Shown here: positions 35,329 to 41,805 of the stretch, piece by piece | How the letters are laid out: the number at the start of each line of letters is the position of its first letter | Position numbering within the stretch: the stretch's first letter is position 1 | Assembly: GCA_964521255.1 (NCBI GenBank) | Contig: CAZFRM010000011.1 | Location: forward strand, 94,039 to 158,038 | Direction: 5' to 3' | DNA from: ZC4RG29 sp964521255 | GTDB lineage: Bacteria > Bacteroidota > Bacteroidia > Cytophagales > Cyclobacteriaceae | Length of the DNA: 64,000 bases | Made by a program: the position numbers and the translations under genes | The notes under the pieces: model-generated | The model's database searches: none | What the model was told of the DNA's origin: nothing | Seen by the model: the letters and a program-made list of their open reading frames with translations, nothing else

Positions 35329-36156
35329 TTGGAAGTAAACATATACATACCGCACCCGGCTTTACAGGAATATGTCCTGAACATATCAACCGTGAAAGTT
35401 ATTCTTCCGGAAGGAATTAATGATGTAGTAACACCTTATCCGCCTACTCCATTTCAATCGTTGATGTTCTACTGCAATAGTCCTATATCTATGGGACGGA
35501 TAGAGAAAGGAGATTTTGACAGGCAACCGCTTACGGTCTTAATAGGCCCTCAGTTTTCACGTGTGAATATCAAAGTGCAACGTCAGTTAAGTGCCATACG
35601 TGTTGATTTTCTCCCGGGTGGTATGTATCGTATGTTGGGCATTCCCATGTATGAATTGTTCGATGGCGGCTTTGACGCACTTGATTTCTTTGGTGCTGAA
35701 ATGAAGAATATCAACGAACAATTGCAGAACATATCCAATTTGGAAGAAGGCAAAAACATCGTAGAAAAATTCCTTTTAAACCAGGTGACAAGCCTCAAAG
35801 GAATATTACCTTTTGATTTGGCGCTGCGTATTCTGTTGAATAGTAATGGCAATATGGCAATTGAACAGACAGCCTCGTTGTCGTGCCAGAGCCTGAAACA
35901 ATTTGAAAGAAAGTGCAAAGAAAGAATAGGGATGAACCCTAAAATGTATGCCCGTATTTTAAAATTTTCAAAAGCATACAGGTTGCATGAATCTTGCCCG
36001 CAACTTAGTTGGACACAAATAGCATACGAAGCAGGATATTACGACCAAATGCACATGATCAGAGATTTCAAATCCTTTGCCGGGGTAAATCCCTCCATTA
36101 TTGAACAGCAACTCCTTTCCACTCCATTGCGAATGCAAAAAGACCTGTACTATTAA
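35329..36156 (+). CDS. AraC-family transcriptional regulator
   Basis: A 275-residue DNA-binding regulator. The N-terminal half is a DUF6597-type sensing domain (IPHPALQEYVLNISTVKVIL, VRVDFLPGGMYRMLG-like motif). The C-terminal AraC double helix-turn-helix runs from about 175 to 260 (SCQSLKQFERKCKERIGMNP and YEAGYYDQMHMIRDFKSFAG). The start is TTG; no in-frame ATG exists nearby. A TAATTTAG box about 18 bases upstream may be the promoter -7 element. It may control the HEXXH-protein gene that follows on the same strand. Confidence 0.87.
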   Translation: MEVNIYIPHPALQEYVLNISTVKVILPEGINDVVTPYPPTPFQSLMFYCNSPISMGRIEKGDFDRQPLTVLIGPQFSRVNIKVQRQLSAIRVDFLPGGMYRMLGIPMYELFDGGFDALDFFGAEMKNINEQLQNISNLEEGKNIVEKFLLNQVTSLKGILPFDLALRILLNSNGNMAIEQTASLSCQSLKQFERKCKERIGMNPKMYARILKFSKAYRLHESCPQLSWTQIAYEAGYYDQMHMIRDFKSFAGVNPSIIEQQLLSTPLRMQKDLYY

Positions 36157-36217
36157 GTTGTCGATTTTTTACTATGCAGGCCGCATGTGCTCAACATACC
36201 TTAGTTGAAAAAAATCA

Positions 36218-37165
36218 ATGACAATACATTCACAAAAAGGCCTGATGAAAGGCACAATTCACATCACTTTAGCCTTGCTGTTGCTTCTCAATATTTCTTT
36301 TGCACAGGATACTGTAATGACAACAACCGAGCCTTTTCAGCTCGAAGAATTAAAGGGGTTCACTCAAACGTTTTATTATAGTCCCGGCCATGAAGCAAGG
36401 GCAAAAAACATTGCCGTATTAATGGAGGATGCAGGCAAGTATTTTCAGAGAGAGATAAGGTTTACACCCAAAACAGAATTGTACATACTAGCCCCACAAC
36501 ACTGGAAAGATGTTGCTGCTGAACCGCTTCATGATGTCTATGGATTTCCGCATAATATTGACCATGTTCGCCTGGCTATTGCAGCGGAAGACAATGATTT
36601 TTGGCGCAGTTTTTTACCGGCCGTTGACCAACTTCCGCCACCGGTGGCAGTACAGGTTACAAAAGCTTATGGCAAACCAGACGGTTCTTACAGCATGATG
36701 CCGTTCTTTGATTTACTCGCCTTGCACGAAATGGGACATTCTTATACTGCACAGGCGGGACTCAAAATGCACCGGAACTGGATGGGCGAATTGTTTGTCA
36801 ACATCATGTTGCATACCTACGTGGCAGAAAAACAACCGGATCGCTTACCTGCATTGGAAACTTTTCCAGACATGGTAGTGGGCGGGGGTTCGGCAGACTA
36901 TAAATTCACCAGCCTGGAGGATTTTGAAAGATTGTATTCCACGCTGGGTATGGGCCCAAAAAATTACGGTTGGTATCAAAGTAAACTCCACTCAGCCGCT
37001 AAAGATATTTACAATGCCGGGGGTAAGAAGGTGATGATAAATTTATGGAAGGCCTTAAAAAAACATCAGGAAACAATGACGGATGAAGAATTTATAAACA
37101 TGTTGAAAAAAGAAGTTCATCCTTCAGTAGCGAATGTATATTTAGAATGGAAAAAAACTGATTAA
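36218..37165 (+). CDS. Exported HEXXH-motif protein, possible metallopeptidase
   Basis: A 315-residue protein with a signal peptide (the ATG at 36245, MKGTIHITLALLLLLNISFAQ, is the more likely start). A zinc-binding-type motif HEMGH lies at residues 170-174 in LLALHEMGHSYTAQ, and a nearby MVVGGGSADY segment may supply a third ligand. The layout resembles gluzincin-like proteins of the peptidase MA group; activity is not proven. It follows the AraC regulator by 61 bases. Its stop codon overlaps the start of a repeat that is the leader of a recombinase gene on the other strand. Confidence 0.65.
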   Translation: MTIHSQKGLMKGTIHITLALLLLLNISFAQDTVMTTTEPFQLEELKGFTQTFYYSPGHEARAKNIAVLMEDAGKYFQREIRFTPKTELYILAPQHWKDVAAEPLHDVYGFPHNIDHVRLAIAAEDNDFWRSFLPAVDQLPPPVAVQVTKAYGKPDGSYSMMPFFDLLALHEMGHSYTAQAGLKMHRNWMGELFVNIMLHTYVAEKQPDRLPALETFPDMVVGGGSADYKFTSLEDFERLYSTLGMGPKNYGWYQSKLHSAAKDIYNAGGKKVMINLWKALKKHQETMTDEEFINMLKKEVHPSVANVYLEWKKTD

Positions 37166-37239
37166 TTCTTTTTTGAAGCTCATAATTTTTTGATTTTCAG
37201 ATAAACACCAAAATTGAATAATGACTACCTTGAATATTG
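37165..37239. repeat. Direct repeat, recombinase leader copy 2
   Basis: Matches 30363-30435 with few differences, including the minus-strand start codon (37183) and the codons MSFKK of the recombinase remnant. Here the recombinase coding sequence is cut after a few codons and the HEXXH-protein gene begins instead. Confidence 0.8.
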
Positions 37240-37380
37240 CTGACGCAACAGGAATGTTGAGCAAATGAAAGTGCAAAGTTTCAATACAAGCCTGTTAATT
37301 AAATATGGACTGCTAATAGCAAACAATTTTCATCGCATAGAATATTACAATAAATTTCAGGTACATAGAACAGCAAACAA

Positions 37381-37986
37381 ATGAATGATTTTATTCAGCT
37401 AATGCAGGAGAGTAGCATAAAGGCTGCATCTGAGTCTCTTGCCGATGCATTTATGAAAGATCCACTTCAAACCTACGTTTTTCCCAACGAAGAAGAACGG
37501 AAGAAAAAATCGCCTGAACATTTCGCAGCAGTTCTCCAATATGGATTAATGTTTGGAGAAGTCTATACCACAAAAAATTCGGAAGGAGCGGTTGTGTGGC
37601 TTTGTCCCGGAGAAACGGACGTAACTCCGGAAAAAGCCGAAAAAGGAGGGCTTGGAAAACTTCCGGAAATCTTAGGAGAGGCGCCAACAAACCGATTTTT
37701 TTCTGTCATGGATTTTTTAGAGCCTTACCATAAAAAAGACGCCGGCGAATCACATTGGTACACCATGGTAATAGGAGTTGCCCCTTCGTATCATGGAACA
37801 GGGATAGGCAGAGCGTTAATGAAGCCCGTAATAGATAAAGCCTGTTCAAAGAAAACTCCTGTCTACCTGGAAACCGCTGAGCCTTCGAATATCTCATTTT
37901 ATACAAAGCTTGGTTTCAGAGTAGTAAGGGAACTGGCAGATCCTGACAGTGGATTAAAATTGTGGACATTTAGGCTGGACTTCTGA
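37381..37986 (+). CDS. GNAT-family N-acetyltransferase
   Basis: A 201-residue acetyltransferase. The acetyl-CoA loop motif is IGVAPSYHGTGIGRALMKPV (about 125-145), and the closing strand is VYLETAEPSNISFYTKLGFR. The N-terminal half has the AVVWLCPGE strand. The subgroup with LExY-like PSN motif includes many toxin- or antibiotic-modifying enzymes, but the substrate is not known. It directly abuts the truncated higB remnant, whose reading frame enters the last bases of this gene. Confidence 0.87.
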   Translation: MNDFIQLMQESSIKAASESLADAFMKDPLQTYVFPNEEERKKKSPEHFAAVLQYGLMFGEVYTTKNSEGAVVWLCPGETDVTPEKAEKGGLGKLPEILGEAPTNRFFSVMDFLEPYHKKDAGESHWYTMVIGVAPSYHGTGIGRALMKPVIDKACSKKTPVYLETAEPSNISFYTKLGFRVVRELADPDSGLKLWTFRLDF

Positions 37987-38199
37987 AGTTGCCAGGAAAG
38001 CAGGTTGGACATCTCCGAATGATGTAAAAAAAAAACGTACCCGAAAGCGGGCATTGTTGCCAATAACCGGGTTGTTTTCAACATAGCAGGAAATAACTAC
38101 CGGCTGGTGGTGAAGTTTGTATATAAAACGCGGATTGGTTACATACGATTTATTGGCACGCATCGTGAATACGACAAAATCAGTGCAGCAGAGATATGA
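37987..38199 (+). pseudogene. Truncated and frameshifted HigB-type toxin
   Basis: Lacks the first 35 or so codons. The remaining frame reads VARKAGWTSPNDVKKK, then, after a single-base shift in a run of ten A (38026-38035), YPKAGIVANNRVVFNIAGNN and YRLVVKFVYKTRIGYIRF, then IGTHREYDKISAAEI and a stop that overlaps the antitoxin ATG. The intact homologues in this window (40377-40670 and 61414-61707) confirm the family: mRNA-cleaving HigB toxins. The missing start makes it inactive even if the A-run shift were a sequencing error. Confidence 0.85.
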
Positions 38200-38588
38200 A
38201 AACGAAGAACGAAATTGAAATCAAAGTCATCCGCTCCCAAAAGCAATACAATCTTTATTTAAGAAAAATTGAAGAGCTTATGGAGGCCGATCCTTCTCCC
38301 AATTCAAAAGAAGGTCAACTGCTTGAAACACTTGCTTTACTGGTAGAAGATTATGAAAAAAAACAAGGGTGGGAAATCCCTCCGGTGGACGACCCTGTTG
38401 AGATCATTCGAAAAAGGATGGATGACCTTGATCTCAAACAATCGGACCTGGCAAAAGTTATTGGTGACAAAACGGTCGTTTCCAGGATATTGAACAGGTC
38501 GCGCCAGTTAACCTATTCAATGGTTGTTCCGTTGAGCAAATTACTTCGCGTGCCTCCTGAGTTTTTGCTTAAGAAAGATGCTGTATGA
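38196..38588 (+). CDS. HigA-type antitoxin, XRE-family regulator (orphaned)
   Basis: A 130-residue protein with an N-terminal helical region (about 1-65) and a C-terminal XRE helix-turn-helix (about 70-125; MDDLDLKQSDLAKVIGDKTV then SRILNRSRQLTYSMVVPLSK). In HigBA pairs the antitoxin binds the toxin and represses the operon. Its ATG overlaps the stop of the broken higB, preserving the ATGA coupling. The antitoxin is intact though the toxin is dead, as is often seen when a TA pair decays. Confidence 0.85.
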   Translation: MKTKNEIEIKVIRSQKQYNLYLRKIEELMEADPSPNSKEGQLLETLALLVEDYEKKQGWEIPPVDDPVEIIRKRMDDLDLKQSDLAKVIGDKTVVSRILNRSRQLTYSMVVPLSKLLRVPPEFLLKKDAV

Positions 38589-38717
38589 AAATCCTGTATC
38601 CCAGGCAAATTTTTACCGATACAACAAAGCTACCTAATGCTTGAACTGCGCTGCTTCCGGCTTTACAAAACAGTGGGCAATAGCGCTTTTATTTTGTAAA
38701 TTTGGAATACGAAAATT

Positions 38718-38978
38718 ATGAATAAGAACAGGCCAACCATTATCAATCCAGCCCTGCTGTGGGAGTATGATCTGGACACGTTCAATTACGAGAAGTCGTA
38801 TAAGATTGTAATTGAAAGGGTTCTCGAACGTGGCACCCTGGAAGAGTGGCGTGAGATGGTACAATTGTATTCCACAAAACAAATACTTGAAACCATTGAA
38901 TGGAGCGCCCAATTAGACAGAAGAGATAAAGAATTTTCCAGGTTTTTTCTGACTTCTGATTTTTTGAATGCTGCATAA
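38718..38978 (+). CDS. Small protein paired with AbiEii-type gene (DUF6922-like)
   Basis: An 86-residue protein with INPALLWEYDLDTFNYEKSY, then RGTLEEWREMVQLY and the FSRFFLTSDF ending; this pattern is that of the DUF6922 proteins that accompany AbiEii-like nucleotidyltransferases. It overlaps the next gene by 11 bases, so they form one unit. A TAAATTTG box (38697-38704) just upstream fits the Bacteroidota -7 promoter element. It probably acts as the antitoxin, by position only. Confidence 0.7.
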   Translation: MNKNRPTIINPALLWEYDLDTFNYEKSYKIVIERVLERGTLEEWREMVQLYSTKQILETIEWSAQLDRRDKEFSRFFLTSDFLNAA

Positions 38979-39600
38979 AACGTCATCCATCATTTCGCCT
39001 AAAACATTTTCCTTAATTCAGGAACTTCAATGCATACCTGAGCTAAAAGAATTTTATTTAGTTGGAGGCACTGCTTTGGCATTGCAATTGGGACACCGGA
39101 ATTCTATTGACATTGATTTGTTTACGCAAAAAGATTTTACACCTGAAGAAATGGAGACTTTACTAAAAGTGAAATACTCCTTTCAGGCAACGCTTGCGAA
39201 AGCGAATACATTGCTGGCCGTTGTCAACGGTATCAAAACAGATTTCATCAAACATGATTACCCGTTCATTAAGCCACCGGTTACGGAAGAAGGCATTACA
39301 TTTCTTAGCAAAGAAGACATTGCTGCCATGAAATTCCACGCCATCATACAAAGCGGAAAACGGTTGAAAGATTTCATTGATATTTATTACCTGTTGGAGC
39401 ATTTCAGTATGAAACAGATGGTTGAGTTCTTCTCGACGAAATACACATACTCCAACCCGATGATTGCTTTGAAAGCTGTAAATTTTTTTGATGAAATAGA
39501 TGAATCCATCGACCCGCCCAAACTTTTAAAGCCCCTCCAGGTTGCCCAGATAAAAAAACGCATCCGGGAAGCAACACAAAAGCCTCTCAAAGTTTTTTAA
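38968..39600 (+). CDS. AbiEii/MenT-type nucleotidyltransferase toxin
   Basis: A 210-residue nucleotidyltransferase-fold protein. The family motif LVGGTALALQLGHRNSIDID-LF (about residues 31-52) has the GG-T and D-x-D catalytic signature. A second motif region is FLSKEDIAAMKFHAIIQSGK, followed by RLKDFIDIYYLL. AbiEii toxins modify tRNA or GTP and act in phage abortive infection or as type IV-like toxin-antitoxin systems. Partnered with the overlapping 86-residue gene. Confidence 0.85.
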   Translation: MLHKTSSIISPKTFSLIQELQCIPELKEFYLVGGTALALQLGHRNSIDIDLFTQKDFTPEEMETLLKVKYSFQATLAKANTLLAVVNGIKTDFIKHDYPFIKPPVTEEGITFLSKEDIAAMKFHAIIQSGKRLKDFIDIYYLLEHFSMKQMVEFFSTKYTYSNPMIALKAVNFFDEIDESIDPPKLLKPLQVAQIKKRIREATQKPLKVF

Positions 39601-39801
39601 GGTACCTGGTTGTGTAAAATTCCAGTCTAAAGACGATCTCTACGGTACGGGTACGCTATGCTGCATTTCTGGTCATAAACAAATATGATGAATTTTTAAG
39701 TTGAATAGGTGGAACTCCTCATACTTTTTCCACTAGACAAAACCAGTCAAAAAGATTGAGTAAATATTTTTGACTATTCATATTCATAGAAGATGGTGAT
39801 G

Positions 39802-40224
39802 TTAAAAAAGTTTGAAGTAAGCCCACTTCAAAAATAGCATAAACAGTAAGAATACAGGGTGATATATGATGAAGATGAAAATCATGGCGCTTTCAGCCGA
39901 TCCTTCAATTTTCAATACTTTTATAATTGCAGGTATTATAATAGAAATGCTCACTAAATACAGAACAGAAAATCCAAGTGAGTAAAAAAAATAACTCCAG
40001 CTATTGGATGCAAAACAAATTAATATCGAGTTTACAAGTATAAATCCGATGAAAACATAGCCTGCTATAACCCAGGCATTGTCGGCATTTTTAGGTCCAC
40101 TAATAAAAACAGAAAGGATGGTTAGGAATATAAATAATAACACCTGAACAAAAGGCCTTTGAAGTAATTCGAATACCATTTCTGTCATAAATTTCGTAAT
40201 AAAAACATCTGCATGGATGTGCAT
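39802..40224 (-). CDS. Small membrane protein of unknown function
   Basis: A 140-residue protein with four hydrophobic helices (about 24-45, 50-70, 78-102 and 110-138). I recognise no family. The real start may be the ATG at residue 13 (MTEMVFELL). It lies alone between the AbiEii pair and a complete higBA pair. The 200 bases on its 3' side hold nothing I can identify. Confidence 0.5.
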   Translation of the reverse strand: MHIHADVFITKFMTEMVFELLQRPFVQVLLFIFLTILSVFISGPKNADNAWVIAGYVFIGFILVNSILICFASNSWSYFFYSLGFSVLYLVSISIIIPAIIKVLKIEGSAESAMIFIFIIYHPVFLLFMLFLKWAYFKLF

Positions 40225-40329
40225 TTAAATATACTTAAAGTTTGCTTTTGAGAGTTTAAATTAAAGTCATCCGAATCGAATAGGTGAGATGGGCTAATCT
40301 GAGTCAAGTGGAAAATACCTCAAATAATA

Positions 40330-40361
40330 TTTCCCAATACGGGAACTTTAATATACCTTTG
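40330..40361 (+). promoter_or_regulatory. Promoter and probable HigA operator of the second higBA pair
   Basis: A perfect -7 box TACCTTTG (40354-40361) lies 20 bases after TTTC (40330-40333), which would be the -33 element. An inverted repeat TTCCC-AATAC-GGGAA (40331-40345) overlaps the -33 region, as expected for an autorepressor site. The start codon is 16 bases downstream of the box, so the leader is very short. The same spacing is seen at 61724-61759. Confidence 0.5.
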
Positions 40362-40376
40362 ACAAAAGATTAAGGC

Positions 40377-40670
40377 TTGAGAGTAATTGCAAAAAAGGTA
40401 CTGCGAGAGTTTTGGTATAAACATTCGGACTGTGAACAGCAACTTAAATCCTGGTATCGGGAAGCTGAAAGGAGTGAGTGGAAAAATACAAATGAAATAA
40501 AGCAAGAGTACCCCACAGCAAGTGTTCTCGCGGACAATAGGGTTGTTTTCAACATAAAAGGAAATAACTACCGGCTAATTGTTAAGATTAATTTTCACTA
40601 TCAAATGATGTGGATACGATTTATCGGGACGCATAAAGAATACGACAGAATTGACGCGACTAAAATTTGA
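40377..40670 (+). CDS. higB: HigB-type toxin
   Basis: A 97-residue toxin of the HigB (mRNA-cleaving, RelE-superfamily) type. Family features are RVIAKKVLREFWYKHSDCEQ at the start, WKNTNEIKQEYPTASVLADN, then RVVFNIKGNNYRLIVKINF and the closing IRFIGTHKEYDRIDATKI. The start codon is TTG, chosen because it gives the canonical HigB N-terminus and sits just behind the promoter. It is followed by the antitoxin gene, 5 bases after its stop, in the toxin-first order of HigBA. Confidence 0.9.
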   Translation: MRVIAKKVLREFWYKHSDCEQQLKSWYREAERSEWKNTNEIKQEYPTASVLADNRVVFNIKGNNYRLIVKINFHYQMMWIRFIGTHKEYDRIDATKI

Positions 40671-40675
40671 CGACT

Positions 40676-41032
40676 ATGAACGTAAAACCAATAAAAACTA
40701 AAAAGGACTACCAACAAGCATTGGAAAGACTTGAGTTAATTTTTAATGCTAAAAAAGGAACTATGGAAGGAGACGAGCTTGAGATATTGGGAATATTGAT
40801 TGACCAATACGAAAACGAACATTTCCCAATTGACCTACCTGACCCAATTGAAGCGATAAAATTCAGAATGGAACAACTTGGTTATACCCAGACAGATTTA
40901 GCAAAAGTCGTTGGACTTAAAAGTAGAGCAAGTGAAATACTGAGTAAAAAAAGAAAGTTATCGCTTGACATGATCAGGAAGCTCCACAACAAGTTAAATA
41001 TTCCCACTGATGTATTAATTCAGGCCTATTAA
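40676..41032 (+). CDS. higA: HigA-type antitoxin, XRE family
   Basis: A 118-residue antitoxin. The N-terminal helical half (KTKKDYQQALERLELIFNAK) precedes an XRE helix-turn-helix (MEQLGYTQTDLAKVVGLKSR, then SEILSKKRKLSLDMIRKLHN). It neutralises HigB and represses the operon. A TTG at 40667 overlapping the toxin stop is an alternative start. The DNA-binding target is probably the inverted repeat at 40331-40345. Confidence 0.9.
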   Translation: MNVKPIKTKKDYQQALERLELIFNAKKGTMEGDELEILGILIDQYENEHFPIDLPDPIEAIKFRMEQLGYTQTDLAKVVGLKSRASEILSKKRKLSLDMIRKLHNKLNIPTDVLIQAY

Positions 41033-41039
41033 ACCCACC

Positions 41040-41300
41040 GTGAATTTTTTACTGCATGAATCCGAAAGTGAAGTGGACCTGACTTTTCCGCATGACAAAT
41101 TTAAACAAGTTGATTACGGTGCCTCATTGAGTGCTGAATTCCTCTGTTCATCACGATGGGGAATTGTGGTGTCAAACTATTTTGGCTTGCTATACAATGG
41201 TGAATATGAAATCCGCGGAGTTGATATTGAGGATCAGGGAAAATTCAATATGAATAGAAATAATATTTTTCATATTGGTGTGCAATACTACCTGCAATGA
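41040..41300 (+). pseudogene. C-terminal fragment of an outer-membrane beta-barrel protein
   Basis: An open frame starting with GTG, 7 bases after higA. The sequence alternates polar and hydrophobic residues (VDYGASLSAEFLCSSRWGIV, NYFGLLYNGEYEI) and ends HIGVQYYLQ, like the closing strand of porin-like barrels in Bacteroidota. No signal peptide or N-terminal strands are present. It is probably the tail of a larger gene lost on its 5' side when the TA pair arrived. Confidence 0.5.
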
Positions 41301-41437
41301 ACTTCAGCCGATAACTTTTCTTCCCAATGCCCATTGACTAATGGCTACAAAGACATTTCAATCCCATTAATTAGCAATTTCTTATACCTTTCCGCACAAA
41401 CGCACTGTTACATTTGCCTTCCAAAATAAATAATTAG

Positions 41438-41542
41438 ATGTCGCAAGAGAAAATAAAAAAGAAAGTCAACTTCATGCTCGCCCTTGAAGTTATTTTATAT
41501 ATAGGCATTGCTCTCCTCTTATTATTCATTCTTAGCAATTAA
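41438..41542 (+). CDS. Possible 34-residue membrane peptide
   Basis: ATG at 41438 opens a short frame, MSQEKIKKKVNFML then one hydrophobic helix (ALEVILYIGIALLLLFILSN). A basic N-terminus followed by a single helix is the usual layout of small membrane peptides. It is the only coding candidate in the 505-base gap before the GH31 gene. No family is recognised; it may be chance. Confidence 0.35.
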   Translation: MSQEKIKKKVNFMLALEVILYIGIALLLLFILSN

Positions 41543-41805
41543 TATCACCTTCAATTTTAGTCCTTGTGTGATTGTTCTTTTTCACACCAAATTAGCTTTA
41601 AGACTGTCGGTTAAGCTTTATCAGAATTATTCAAATTTGAAGGGTATAGCTAAATGAACCCCTAAGCGTAGACAAATTATACCCCTCGAAAGACATCTTG
41701 CCCAGCATTTCTGGACTTTTCCATACCCTGTCAAAGCATCTTCTCAGCCTACATTTACCTCAACCGTTTGCGGAGTCGTGGACGGAGAACGTAAAGAAGA
41801 GCTGA

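Noticed and set aside
38026..38035. Phase-variable A-run in the higB remnant
   Set aside because: The gene also lacks its first ~35 codons, so switching the frame would not restore a toxin.
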